Under the pieces are notes generated by a model. That model ran no database searches. It was given only the letters and a program-made list of their open reading frames with translations, and was not told the origin of the DNA. From Variovorax sp. Root411 (GTDB taxonomy: Bacteria > Pseudomonadota > Gammaproteobacteria > Burkholderiales > Burkholderiaceae_C), in contig NZ_LMDW01000018.1 in the NCBI RefSeq assembly GCF_001425205.1, positions 1 through 55,550 of the forward strand: a DNA stretch of 55,550 nucleotides, written 5' to 3'. Numbering within the stretch: position 1 is the stretch's first letter; each line of letters begins with the position of its first letter. Position numbers and translations under genes: made by a program. Positions 40,852-49,667 of the stretch are shown here, piece by piece.

Positions 40852-42189
40852 ATGAAACACGCCTTGCGCCGTGACCTGGACGAAGGTCCCATGAGCAGAT
40901 TCCAATGGAGCGCGATCGCCATCTGCATCACGCTCATCATGCTCGACGGCTTCGACGTGCTGGTGATGGCATTCACCGCCGCCAGCGTCTCGGCCGAATG
41001 GAAGCTCAGCGGCGCCCAGCTCGGCGTGCTGTTCAGTGCCGGACTGTTTGGCATGGCGGCCGGTTCGCTGTTCCTCGCGCCCCTCGCCGACCGATTCGGG
41101 CGCCAGGCCATCATCCTCCTGTGCCTCGTCGTGATCGCGCTTGGCATGGGGCTTTCGGCGCTGGCGCAAAGCAGCACCCAACTGGCGGCCCTGCGCGCAC
41201 TCACGGGGCTCGGCATCGGCGGAATGCTGGCCAGCGTCGGCGTCATCACGGCCGAATTCGCCTCGAACAAGTGGCGCAGCACGGCTGTCGCGCTGCAGGC
41301 GACGGGCTATCCCATCGGCGCGACGATCGGTGGCAGCATCGCCGCAGTGCTGCTCGAGGCCTACGGGTGGCGCTCGGTCTTCGTCTTCGGCGGCCTCGCC
41401 ACCGTCGCCATGATTCCGCTGGTGCTCTGGCGGCTACCGGAATCCGTCGATTTCCTCACTTCGAGGCGCCCGGCTGGCGCGCTGCAAAAGCTCAACGCCC
41501 TGCTGCGGAAAATGCAGCGCACCGAACTGGCCGAACTCCCGCCGCTCCCGGCCGTTGGCGAACGCCCTGCCAACACGATTCCGGGCCTGTTCAACGGCGG
41601 TCTGGCCCGCTCGACGCTGCTGCTCTGGGCCGCATTCTTCCTGCTCATGTTCAGCTTCTACTTCGCGCTCAGCTGGACGCCGAAGCTGCTGGTTTCGGCG
41701 GGGCTCTCGGCCCGCCAGGGGATCACCGGCGGCGTGCTGCTGAACATCGGGGGCATCGTCGGCGGCAGCCTGTTCGGGCTGCTGGCCGCCCGGCTGGACC
41801 TTGGCCGGCTGACGGCTGCCAGCCTGACGATGACCGCCGTCGCCATGGCTGCCTTCGGCGCCTCTACCGGTCACCTCGGTGCGTCGTTCGCGATTGCCTT
41901 CCTGATCGGCGCATTCATCTTCGGCTCGATGGCCGGCCTTTATGCGTTCGCGCCGGTCATCTATCCGGCGGCGGTGCGCACGACCGGCATGGGCTGGGCC
42001 ATCGGCATCGGACGCATCGGTGCCATCCTCGCGCCGCTGATTGCCGGGATGCTGCTCGACGGCGGCTCGCAGGCACCCACGCTCTACTACGCCTATGCGC
42101 TGCCGCTGGTCGCGGCGATGGCGGCGGTGCTGGCGCTGCGCCGAAACGCCGCACGGCATTCCACAGGCACCGTGATCGGTGCGCACTGA
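40852..42189 (+). CDS. MFS transporter, aromatic acid:H+ symporter type (VanK-like)
   Basis: 445 residues from ATG 40852, with AGGAG at 40841-40845. Twelve membrane helices. The loop 2-3 motif ADRFGRQAIIL near 81-91 is the MFS signature, and DGFDVLVMAFT near 30-40 is the DxxD-like helix 1 motif of the AAHS family that carries benzoate, 4-hydroxybenzoate, protocatechuate and vanillate. It is the first gene of the operon with vanA and vanB, so vanillate is the likely cargo. This is position-based; the sequence alone says aromatic acid. Confidence 0.85.
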   Translation: MKHALRRDLDEGPMSRFQWSAIAICITLIMLDGFDVLVMAFTAASVSAEWKLSGAQLGVLFSAGLFGMAAGSLFLAPLADRFGRQAIILLCLVVIALGMGLSALAQSSTQLAALRALTGLGIGGMLASVGVITAEFASNKWRSTAVALQATGYPIGATIGGSIAAVLLEAYGWRSVFVFGGLATVAMIPLVLWRLPESVDFLTSRRPAGALQKLNALLRKMQRTELAELPPLPAVGERPANTIPGLFNGGLARSTLLLWAAFFLLMFSFYFALSWTPKLLVSAGLSARQGITGGVLLNIGGIVGGSLFGLLAARLDLGRLTAASLTMTAVAMAAFGASTGHLGASFAIAFLIGAFIFGSMAGLYAFAPVIYPAAVRTTGMGWAIGIGRIGAILAPLIAGMLLDGGSQAPTLYYAYALPLVAAMAAVLALRRNAARHSTGTVIGAH

Positions 42190-42232
42190 GCCGGTTTCTT
42201 TTCTTTCCCGGAAATCTCAAGGAGACACACAC

Positions 42233-43288
42233 ATGTTCCCGAAAAATGCCTGGTACGTGGCCTGCACCGCCAATGAAATCGACGACAAGCCACTGGGCCG
42301 GATGATCTGCGGCGAGAAGCTCGTGCTGTACCGTGCGGCTGAAGGCAAGGCTGCGGCGCTGGAGGATTTTTGTCCGCATCGGGGCGCGCCGCTCTCGCTC
42401 GGCTCGGTCGTCGAAGGCAAGCTCGTGTGCGGCTATCACGGCCTGGAGATGGGCTGCGACGGCAAGACGGTCGCCATGCCCGGCCAGCGCGTGCGTGGAT
42501 TCCCCGCGATCCGGTCCTTCCCGGTGATCGAGCGCTACGGTTTTGTCTGGGTGTGGCCCGGCGACCCGGCCCTGGCCCATCCGGCCAAGCTGCATCACCT
42601 CGAGTGGGCCGAAAGCCCGGATTGGGCCTACGGCGGCGGCCTCTTCCACATCCAGTGCGACTACCGGCTCATGATCGACAACCTGATGGACCTGACGCAC
42701 GAGACCTACGTGCACGCGACCAGCATCGGCCAGAAGGAGATCGACGAGACGCCGACCAAGACCGTCACCGAAGGCGACACCGTCACCACCGCGCGCCACA
42801 TGGAAAACATCATGGCGCCCCCTTTCTGGCGCATGGCGCTGCGCGGCAACCACCTGGCCGACGACGTGCCGGTCGACCGCTGGCAAATCTGCCGTTTCAC
42901 GCCGCCGAGCCACGTGCTGATCGAAGTCGGCGTCGCACATGCCGGCAAGGGTGGCTACCACGCCGACGCGGCGCACAAGGTGTCGAGCATCGTGGTCGAC
43001 TTCATCACGCCCGAAACGGAAACCTCGATCTGGTACTTCTGGGGCATGGCGCGCAATTTTCAGCCGCACGACAAGGCGCTCACCGCATCGATCCGCGAAG
43101 GCCAGGGCAAGATCTTCAGCGAAGACCTCGAGATGCTCGAATCGCAGCAGCGCAACCTGCTCGCGCACCCGCAACGCCAGTTGCTCAAGCTCAACATCGA
43201 TTCCGGCGGCGTGCAGTCGCGCCGTGTCATCGAACGCCTGATCGCACAGGAAGACGAAGCTTCCAGCAAGCAGGAGGTCACCGAATGA
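42233..43288 (+). CDS. vanA: Vanillate O-demethylase oxygenase subunit
   Basis: 351 residues from ATG 42233. Rieske iron-sulfur site CPHRGAPL and CGYHGLEM near 46-50 and 66-70, then the mononuclear iron ligands in DNLMDLTHETYVHATS near 155-170 (Asp and two His). Wide stretches such as MFPKNAWYVAC and IEVGVAHAGKGGY match known VanA proteins closely. With VanB it converts vanillate to protocatechuate and formaldehyde. GGAG lies about ten bases before the ATG; the stop overlaps the vanB start (ATGA). Confidence 0.95.
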   Translation: MFPKNAWYVACTANEIDDKPLGRMICGEKLVLYRAAEGKAAALEDFCPHRGAPLSLGSVVEGKLVCGYHGLEMGCDGKTVAMPGQRVRGFPAIRSFPVIERYGFVWVWPGDPALAHPAKLHHLEWAESPDWAYGGGLFHIQCDYRLMIDNLMDLTHETYVHATSIGQKEIDETPTKTVTEGDTVTTARHMENIMAPPFWRMALRGNHLADDVPVDRWQICRFTPPSHVLIEVGVAHAGKGGYHADAAHKVSSIVVDFITPETETSIWYFWGMARNFQPHDKALTASIREGQGKIFSEDLEMLESQQRNLLAHPQRQLLKLNIDSGGVQSRRVIERLIAQEDEASSKQEVTE

Positions 43289-44250
43289 ACGCCTCCGAAC
43301 TCAACGTACGCGTTGCACGCAAGCACGTCGAAGCGCTGGACATCTGCACGTTCGAGCTGGTGCGGGAAGATGGAGGCGCCCTGCCGGCGTTCTCGGCCGG
43401 TTCGCACATCGACGTGCACATGCCGAACGGTGTCACGCGCCAGTACTCGCTGTGCAATGACCCGAGCGAAAGCCATCGTTATCTGATCGGGGTGCTGCGC
43501 GATCCTGCATCGCGCGGCGGATCGCAAACGATGCACGACCTCGTCAAGGAGGGCGACGCGCTTCGCATCAGCGCACCGAAGAACCACTTCCCGCTGGCGC
43601 ACGGCGCCGCGCACAGCGTGCTGATTGCCGGCGGAATCGGTGTGACGCCCATCCTGTGCATGGCAGAGCGGCTCGCCGTCGCCAACGCGGCCTTTGACAT
43701 GCACTACTGCACGCGTTCGCAGGAACGCACGGCGTTTGTCGAGCGCATCGCGCAAGCGCCATTCGCTTCCCTGGTGCAATTTCACTTCGATGACGGGGAT
43801 GAAACGCAGAAGTTTTCGCTTCCGACCATCGTCCAAACTCCGAAGACGGGCGTTCACCTGTACGTGTGCGGCCCCAAGGGCTTCATGGACTGGGTGCTCG
43901 ACGCTGCACGCACCGCCGGCTGGCCCGTCGACCAGCTCCACTACGAATTCTTCTCGGCCGAGGTGGTCAAGTCGGACGCCGATGCGGCCTTCGAGGTCAA
44001 GCTCGCGAGCTCCGGTCGCATCGTTGCGGTGCCCAAGGACAAGACGGTGGTGCAGGCCCTCGCGGCGGCGGGCATCGAGGTGGCCACTTCGTGCGAGCAG
44101 GGCGTGTGCGGCACATGCCTCACGCGCGTGCTCGAAGGCGAGCCCGACCACAAGGACATGTACCTGACGCCCGAGGAACAGGCAGCCAACGATCAGTTCA
44201 CGCCCTGCTGCTCGCGGTCGCGTTCGCCGATCCTCGTGCTCGACCTGTAG
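43285..44250 (+). CDS. vanB: Vanillate O-demethylase reductase subunit
   Basis: 321 residues, class IA-like oxygenase reductase. The flavin region RQYSLCNDPSESHRY near 51-65, the NAD-binding LIAGGIGVTPILCMAERL near 113-130, and CGPKGFMDWVL near 194-204 lead to a C-terminal plant-type ferredoxin with CEQGVCGTC and a last cysteine in FTPCCSRS. It passes electrons from NADH to VanA. A GGAGG box (43273-43277) precedes the ATG, which overlaps the vanA stop. Confidence 0.94.
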   Translation: MNASELNVRVARKHVEALDICTFELVREDGGALPAFSAGSHIDVHMPNGVTRQYSLCNDPSESHRYLIGVLRDPASRGGSQTMHDLVKEGDALRISAPKNHFPLAHGAAHSVLIAGGIGVTPILCMAERLAVANAAFDMHYCTRSQERTAFVERIAQAPFASLVQFHFDDGDETQKFSLPTIVQTPKTGVHLYVCGPKGFMDWVLDAARTAGWPVDQLHYEFFSAEVVKSDADAAFEVKLASSGRIVAVPKDKTVVQALAAAGIEVATSCEQGVCGTCLTRVLEGEPDHKDMYLTPEEQAANDQFTPCCSRSRSPILVLDL

Positions 44251-44323
44251 GGCGCTTGAAGCGAGAGAGCCTCGGTAAGATCGCGGGCTTCTGCGCTGCC
44301 GAAGCCGATCTGTATTCTCCATC

Positions 44324-44791
44324 ATGTCCCTCAGCAAGTCCGATACCGTCGCGATCGACATCAACGACCAGCCGGGTCACCTCATCCGGCGCGCCCATCA
44401 GATCGCAGTGTCGGTATTTCACGAGACGCTGGGCCGCGACGTCACGCCGGTGCAATATGCCGCGATGCGCGTCTTGCAGGACAAGCCGGGCATCGACCAG
44501 ATCACCCTGGCCCAGCAGGTGGCCCTCGATACCTCCAGCACTGCCGACATCGCTGCGCGGTTGGAAACGAAGGGATTGATCACCCGCAAGATGCTGGCGC
44601 GTGGACAGCGCGAGTTGCGCCTCACGACCGCCGGCGAGGACTTGCTCGCAGAGATGGTGCCCGCGATGGCACAGATGCAAGATGCCCTCCTGGGCTCGCT
44701 GAGCGAGAAGGAGCGCGGAGATTTCATGGCGTTGCTCAGGAAATTCGTCACCGTCAACAACGAGAAGAGCCGCGCGCCGATGCGCGCGTAA
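44324..44791 (+). CDS. MarR family regulator of the vanillate operon (VanR-like)
   Basis: 155 residues. Winged helix MarR fold: TPVQYAAMRVLQDKPGIDQITLAQQVALDTSSTADIAARLETKGLI near 41-86 and the wing RGQRELRLTTAGEDLL near 93-108. It lies 73 bases after vanB on the same strand and probably represses the operon through the long dyad at 40751-40789, with an aromatic acid as inducer. Both role and site are inferred. Known VanR proteins are often GntR-type, so a MarR version would be a different solution. Confidence 0.85.
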   Translation: MSLSKSDTVAIDINDQPGHLIRRAHQIAVSVFHETLGRDVTPVQYAAMRVLQDKPGIDQITLAQQVALDTSSTADIAARLETKGLITRKMLARGQRELRLTTAGEDLLAEMVPAMAQMQDALLGSLSEKERGDFMALLRKFVTVNNEKSRAPMRA

Positions 44792-44867
44792 TGCGGGCGG
44801 CTGCGTTCCACGAGCGCCTCTGCGGCTTCGCAAGCCCACTGTTGCGTCGCCTCGGCACAATCACCCC

Positions 44868-45368
44868 ATGCCCAGCGTCCAACCCATCAAGAAAAAGACG
44901 GCCCCCACGGTCCCGGCCACACCGACGCCCCCGACCGGGTCCGTGGACACCGCCTTCCTTCGCACGCTCGTGGGCTACAACGCGCGCCGCGCCTCCCTGG
45001 CCGTCATCGAGGTGTTCATGGAGCGCATGGCGGTATACGGCCTGAAGGTGGTGGATTTCTCGGTACTGTCGCTGATGGCGCACAACCCCGGCATCACCTC
45101 GCGCCAGCTGTGCGCCACGCTCGATGTGCTGCCGCCCAACCTGGTGGGACTGATCGCCGCGCTGGAGCGGCGTGGGTTGATCGAACGCCGCCCGCACCCG
45201 AGCGACGGACGCGCCCTGGGCCTGCACCTCACGCCGGCAGGGATGGATCTGACCGCGCAGGCCGAGCAGACCGCCGCGGACCTGGAGATGGACGCCACCG
45301 GGCGCCTGACGGCCGCCGAGCGCAAGACGCTGATCCGGCTGCTGCAGAAGGTGTATTCGCGGGGATGA
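44868..45368 (+). CDS. MarR family regulator of the hydroxycinnamate cluster
   Basis: 166 residues. A Pro/Thr-rich tail of about 25 residues precedes the MarR domain: VVDFSVLSLMAHNPGITSRQLCATLDVLPPNLVGLIAALERRGLI near 61-105 and the wing RRPHPSDGRALGLHLTPAG near 107-125. The DGRA motif in the wing is typical. It is convergent with the CoA-transferase gene. MarR proteins such as CouR, FerR and HcaR control hydroxycinnamate genes elsewhere; the two GTTAT-N5-ATAAC type sites at 49543 and 49624 are its likely targets. This pairing is inferred. Confidence 0.85.
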   Translation: MPSVQPIKKKTAPTVPATPTPPTGSVDTAFLRTLVGYNARRASLAVIEVFMERMAVYGLKVVDFSVLSLMAHNPGITSRQLCATLDVLPPNLVGLIAALERRGLIERRPHPSDGRALGLHLTPAGMDLTAQAEQTAADLEMDATGRLTAAERKTLIRLLQKVYSRG

Positions 45369-45432
45369 AGTTCCCCCTGGCGCTGCGCCGGAGCGCAGGG
45401 CCGAAGACGACGCGAGCGCTATCGGAGGTACT

Positions 45433-47004
45433 TCACTCGACGCGCGACTTCTCGGCCATGGCCTGCGCCAGGCCACCCCACTGCGCGCGGAACAGCCCCG
45501 GGTCCATCGTCTTCACATCGCGCATGATCGGCCTGAACCCCATGTGCGCCAGCACGTCGCGCTCCAGGTCGATGCCCGGCGCGATCTCGATCAGCTCCAG
45601 CCCGTCGGTGGTCAGATCGAACACCGCGCGTTCGGTGACGAACAGCACGTTCTGCTGGCGCCGTGCGGCATCCAGCCCGTTGAAGGTGATCTGCTCCACC
45701 TTCTCGATGAACTTGCGCGACTTGCCTTCCTTGACGATGGCGAGCTGGCCGTCGGCCACCTTCACCTGCAGGCCGCCGGCGGTGAAAGTGCCGCAGAACA
45801 CCAGATTCTTCGTGGCGCACGTGATGTTTACGAAGCCGCCGCAACCCACGGGGCGGCCGTTGAACTTGCTCACGTTCACGTTGCCGTGGTTGTCTACCTG
45901 GGCCAAGCCCAGGAAGCTCGCGTCCAGGCCGCCGCCGTCGTAGAAGTCGAACTGCAGCGACTGCTCGATGATGGCGTCGGCGTTGTAGGCGGTGCCAAAG
46001 TCTCCGAGCTGCGCCGGGATGCCACCGGTGATGCCGCTTTCCACACTCAGGATGAACTGGTCGGACACGCCCTCTTCCGCCGCCACCGAAGGCACGCCGG
46101 CCGGAATGCCGATGCCCAGGTTGGTGATGGCGCCGGGGGTCAGCTCCAGCGCCGTGCGGCGGGCAATGACCTTGCGCTCGTCCAGCGCCATCGGCTCCAG
46201 CGAATTGAGCGGCACGCGCACGTCGCCGCACAGCGCCGGGCTGAACTGCGTGGTGATGGTCTGCATGTGGTTCTCGGGCTGGCTGACCACCACGTAGTCG
46301 ACCGACACGCCCGGCACCTTCACCGACTTGGGGTGCAGGCTGCCGGCCTTGACGATGCGCTCCACCTGCGCAATGACGATGCCGCCGCTGGCCTTGGCCG
46401 CGTGGGCAATGCTGATCTGCTCGAGCAGCACGCCTTCCTTGTCGAGCGTGATGTTGCCGTTCTCATCGGCCAGCGTGCCGCGGATGATGGCGACGTCGAC
46501 CTTGGGCGAGGGGTAGAACAGCCATTCCTCGCCGTTGAACTCCACGAGCTTCACCAGATCTTCGGTGGACTTGCTGTTGAGCTTGCCGCCTTCGATGCGC
46601 GGGTCCACGAAGGTGCCCAGGCCCACCTTGGTCAGCAGCCCGGGGCTGCGGCTGGCGATATGGCGCGTGAGGTGCGAGAGGCTGCCCTGCGGGAAGTTGT
46701 AGGCCTCCACCTCGCCGTCGAACACCATCTTCATCATCTCGGCGCCGGTCTGGCCGAAGTGGCCCGCCACGGTGCGCTTGATCATGCCGGGGTGGGCGAA
46801 ATGCACCATGCCCGCGTCCTTGCTGTTGCCGATGGCACCGCAGGCCCAGGTCGTCACGTTGCGCGGGTGGCCCGTGTCGAGGAAGTTCTTTTCCACGCCC
46901 TTGAGCACTTCCTCGGGCAGGCTGGAGACGGCCAGGCCGCCCAGGAAGATGGTGGCATCGTCGGGAATGAGGGCCCCGGCTTGGGCGGCGGTGATGATTT
47001 TCAT
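45433..47004 (-). CDS. Acyl-CoA:carboxylate CoA-transferase (Pct/YdiF family)
   Basis: 523 residues, class I CoA-transferase with alpha and beta halves fused. The N half starts KIITAAQAGALIPDDATIFLGG and has PEEVLKGVEK and GHFGQTGAEMMKM; the C half has TNLGIGIPAGVPSVAAEEG near 310-328 and the catalytic glutamate probably in LSVESGITGGIP near 336-347. It shifts CoA between acyl-CoA and a free acid. In this operon it may release vanillate from vanilloyl-CoA while charging another acid. That use is my inference; the family usually handles short-chain acids. Confidence 0.87.
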   Translation of the reverse strand: MKIITAAQAGALIPDDATIFLGGLAVSSLPEEVLKGVEKNFLDTGHPRNVTTWACGAIGNSKDAGMVHFAHPGMIKRTVAGHFGQTGAEMMKMVFDGEVEAYNFPQGSLSHLTRHIASRSPGLLTKVGLGTFVDPRIEGGKLNSKSTEDLVKLVEFNGEEWLFYPSPKVDVAIIRGTLADENGNITLDKEGVLLEQISIAHAAKASGGIVIAQVERIVKAGSLHPKSVKVPGVSVDYVVVSQPENHMQTITTQFSPALCGDVRVPLNSLEPMALDERKVIARRTALELTPGAITNLGIGIPAGVPSVAAEEGVSDQFILSVESGITGGIPAQLGDFGTAYNADAIIEQSLQFDFYDGGGLDASFLGLAQVDNHGNVNVSKFNGRPVGCGGFVNITCATKNLVFCGTFTAGGLQVKVADGQLAIVKEGKSRKFIEKVEQITFNGLDAARRQQNVLFVTERAVFDLTTDGLELIEIAPGIDLERDVLAHMGFRPIMRDVKTMDPGLFRAQWGGLAQAMAEKSRVE

Positions 47005-47047
47005 GGTGTGTGTGTTCCGGGTATCGGGTGTGCGGGTTCCGGGGCTC

Positions 47048-48295
47048 TCAGGCCTCGGGGTTTTCGATGAGGAGCGCCATGCCCTGCCCGCCGCCCACGC
47101 AGGCGCTGGAAATGCCGTAGCGCAGGCCGCGCCGGCGCAGCTCGCGCGCCAGCGTCACCGTGAGGCGCAGGCCGGTGGCGGCCAACGGGTGGCCCAGCGC
47201 GATGGCGCCGCCGTTGACGTTGAGCTTGTCGCGGTCGAGGCCCAGTTCGCGCTCCACGGCGATGGTCTGCGCGCCCTGGGCTTCGTTGATTTCAAACAGG
47301 CCGATGTCGTCCAGCGTGAGCCCGGTGCGCGCCAGCAGCGCGCGGATGGCGGGGGCCGGGCCGATGCCCATGTATTCGGGCGCCACGCCCACCGCCGCCG
47401 CACCGCGCAGGCGCGCCAGGGGCTTCAAGCCGCGCTGCTGAACATACGCATCGCTGGCCACCACGGCACCCACGGCGCCATCGACCAGGGCCGAGCTGTT
47501 GCCAGCCGTCTGCACGCCACCCGGGTACACGGTGCGCAAGCCCGCCAGGGCCTCGATGGGCGAGGGGCGCGGGTGAGTGTCGCGGTCGAGCTGCGCCACC
47601 TTGCGAGGCAGCGTGATGCCGCGCGTGGCATAGCCTTCGAGTGCGAATTTCTCGCTCGCCACCGGCACGATCTCGCCGGCCAGGAAGCCATCGGCCTGGG
47701 CCTGGAGCGCTCGCTCGAACGAGCGGGCGGCATAGGCATCCACGTCTTCGCGGGTGATGCCGTATTTCTTCGCCAGGTTCTCGGCGGTCTCGATCATCGT
47801 GACCGGGCCCGCGGTGTCGATCAGCGCTTCCATCAGGAAGTCCTTGAACTCCACCGGGGCGCCCAGCTTGAAGCCGGTGCGGTGCGTGTAGGCGGCAATG
47901 GGGTTGCGCGTCATGGACTCGGTGCCCACCACCAGCGCCACGTCGGCATAGCCCAGCGCGATCTGGTCGGCGGCCTGGCGCAACAGCTCGAACCCCGTGC
48001 CGCAGATGCGCTGCACCAGGATGGCCGGCACGCTCTGCGGCACGCCCGCGTACAGGCCGATGTGGCGCGGCAGCACGAAGGCGTCGAAATCGGCCTGCGC
48101 CATCGATCCCGTGATGACCGAGTTCACGTCGGCGGCGGGCACGCCGCTGCGCTCCAGAGCCGCACGGGCGACCTTGATGCCCATGTCGGTGGGCGACACA
48201 TGGCCCAGGGGCCCACAGTAGTCGACCATCGGCGTGCGCACGCCGTCGATCAGCCAGGCGTTCAGGGGAGCGGAGAAGGAATGTTCGGTTGTCAT
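47048..48295 (-). CDS. Thiolase family protein (acetyl-CoA acetyltransferase-like)
   Basis: 415 residues. The nucleophile cysteine is in LVQRICGTGFELLRQA near 94-109. The second half has EINEAQGAQ (the NEA site), GGAIALGHPLAATGLR with the catalytic His, and SSACVGGGQGMAL with the second Cys. All four catalytic positions of a degradative thiolase are present. It would cleave 3-ketoacyl-CoA with CoA to give acetyl-CoA and a shorter acyl-CoA. It lies 43 bases before the CoA-transferase gene and three bases after the other thiolase gene. Confidence 0.9.
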   Translation of the reverse strand: MTTEHSFSAPLNAWLIDGVRTPMVDYCGPLGHVSPTDMGIKVARAALERSGVPAADVNSVITGSMAQADFDAFVLPRHIGLYAGVPQSVPAILVQRICGTGFELLRQAADQIALGYADVALVVGTESMTRNPIAAYTHRTGFKLGAPVEFKDFLMEALIDTAGPVTMIETAENLAKKYGITREDVDAYAARSFERALQAQADGFLAGEIVPVASEKFALEGYATRGITLPRKVAQLDRDTHPRPSPIEALAGLRTVYPGGVQTAGNSSALVDGAVGAVVASDAYVQQRGLKPLARLRGAAAVGVAPEYMGIGPAPAIRALLARTGLTLDDIGLFEINEAQGAQTIAVERELGLDRDKLNVNGGAIALGHPLAATGLRLTVTLARELRRRGLRYGISSACVGGGQGMALLIENPEA

Positions 48296-48298
48296 GGA

Positions 48299-49510
48299 TC
48301 AAACTTTCTGGGTTTTGCTGTCGGTCACGCGCAGCACGGTGGCATAGCCGGTGTCGCCCGCGGCGCAGCCGGTGAACAGGCCCACGCCGCCGCCGCGCAG
48401 CACCAGTTCTTCGATGAGTTCGATGATGGCGCGCATGCCGGTGGGCGCCTGCGGGTGGCCCCAGATGATGGAACTGCCGAAGTTGTTCATGCGCTCCCAC
48501 GCGAAGCCCGTGTCACGCGCCAGGGCGATGTCGTTCACGGCGAACGGGTTGTGGGTCTTGATGGCGTCCACGTCCTTCACGGCGAGGCCCGCGTGCTTCA
48601 GGGCATTGAAGGTGGCGGGCACTGGCGCCATGGGCATGTAGCCGGCCTCCACACGCGCCATGCCGAAGCCGAGGATCTCGATCTCGATGCCGGGGTCGAT
48701 GGAGGCCGCGCGCGCACGGTCGCGCGTGGTGACGATGGCGCCAGCGTTGCCGTCGGCCGGATGGGTCTGCCCGCCGAAGGTCACGGTGCCTCCTTCCTTC
48801 ACGGGCTTGAGCCTGGCCAGGCCCTCGGCGGTGGTCGGGAAGATGCCTTCGTCGGTGGCGAGCGTGCCGGTCTGCTTGCGGAACTTTGAATCGCTCAGCG
48901 GCACGTCGGCCATGTAGCGCTTCTGGAACGCGCGATCGTCGGCCAGCGCCTGCTGGTACTGGATGTAGCGATGCAGCTTCAGCGCGTGCTGCTCTTCGGT
49001 ACTGATGCCATAGCGCGCGGCCACGTTCTCGCCGGTCTGCAGCATCGCGTTCTTGGCGTAGGGGTCGTGCGCCATGTTGTCGGGCACCCAGTGCTCGGTG
49101 ATGCCGTAGCCGCCGGTGCCGCTGGAGTCGGGGTAGTACACGACCGGGCCGTTGGACTGCCGGTCCGCCATCACCAGCAGCGCGCTGCTGGCGGTGCCGC
49201 ACGCCACCTCCTGCGCGGCCATCTGCAGCGCGCGCACGCTGGTGGCGCAGGCCTGCTGCACGGTGGGGCCGGCCACGCGGTCGATGCCCATGAGGCCCGT
49301 GACCCACGGCAGGCCGTAGAAGCTGCCCTTTTGCGGATTGGTGATGCCCAGGATGGCCAGGTCCACCGCCGCGAGGTCGTAGCCGCGCGCCGCCAGTGCC
49401 TGCTGGCCCACCTTGGCGGCCAGCGGCAGCGCATTGAGGTTGGCCAGGGAGCCCTGCCACTTGGCAAAGGGCGACGACCAGTAGATACCGTAGGGGATGA
49501 AGGCGTTCAC
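48299..49510 (-). CDS. Second thiolase family protein of the cluster
   Basis: 403 residues from GTG 49510, with AGGAAAC as ribosome-binding site. It is distinct from its neighbour: nucleophile Cys in VQQACATSVRAL near 83-94, a THNPFAVND motif where most thiolases have NEAF, the GHPQAPTG histidine loop, and FTGCAAGDTG with the second cysteine. It is the first gene of the leftward operon and lies directly behind operator 1. A divergent thiolase of this kind may be the one that accepts the aromatic 3-ketoacyl-CoA; I infer this from its place in the cluster. Confidence 0.85.
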   Translation of the reverse strand: MNAFIPYGIYWSSPFAKWQGSLANLNALPLAAKVGQQALAARGYDLAAVDLAILGITNPQKGSFYGLPWVTGLMGIDRVAGPTVQQACATSVRALQMAAQEVACGTASSALLVMADRQSNGPVVYYPDSSGTGGYGITEHWVPDNMAHDPYAKNAMLQTGENVAARYGISTEEQHALKLHRYIQYQQALADDRAFQKRYMADVPLSDSKFRKQTGTLATDEGIFPTTAEGLARLKPVKEGGTVTFGGQTHPADGNAGAIVTTRDRARAASIDPGIEIEILGFGMARVEAGYMPMAPVPATFNALKHAGLAVKDVDAIKTHNPFAVNDIALARDTGFAWERMNNFGSSIIWGHPQAPTGMRAIIELIEELVLRGGGVGLFTGCAAGDTGYATVLRVTDSKTQKV

Positions 49511-49542
49511 GGCGGTTTCCTTGTTCCTGAGGGCTGCATTTA

Positions 49543-49557
49543 GTTATTTACTATAAC
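49543..49557. promoter_or_regulatory. MarR-type operator 1 (leftward operon)
   Basis: GTTAT-TTACT-ATAAC is a perfect inverted repeat inside TTTAGTTATTT...CATA, a 23-base context that recurs 81 bases to the right. It lies 33 bases upstream of the leftward thiolase start codon. Confidence 0.7.
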
Positions 49558-49615
49558 CATATGGCTTGCTGGAAGAGGCTAGGGAAAGCACCTAGAAAAG
49601 AGCCCGGCTCTCACC

Positions 49616-49644
49616 TTGTTTTAGTTATTTTCAATAATCATAAT
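49616..49644 (+). promoter_or_regulatory. Rightward promoter with MarR-type operator 2 in its spacer
   Basis: TTGTTT (49616-49621), a 17-base spacer and CATAAT (49639-49644) form a promoter for the hydratase gene. The spacer holds GTTAT-TTTCA-ATAAT (49624-49638), which matches operator 1 at the same register except one end base. A repressor here would exclude RNA polymerase directly. The -10 box matches consensus at five of six bases. Confidence 0.7.
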
Positions 49645-49667
49645 TTCGTCAACTTACAGACATCACC

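Noticed and set aside
45544..47070. A 508-codon plus-strand frame opposite the CoA-transferase gene
   Set aside because: Its composition is that of an antisense shadow (runs of His, Arg, Val, Ala), with no family sequence; the minus-strand gene is clear.
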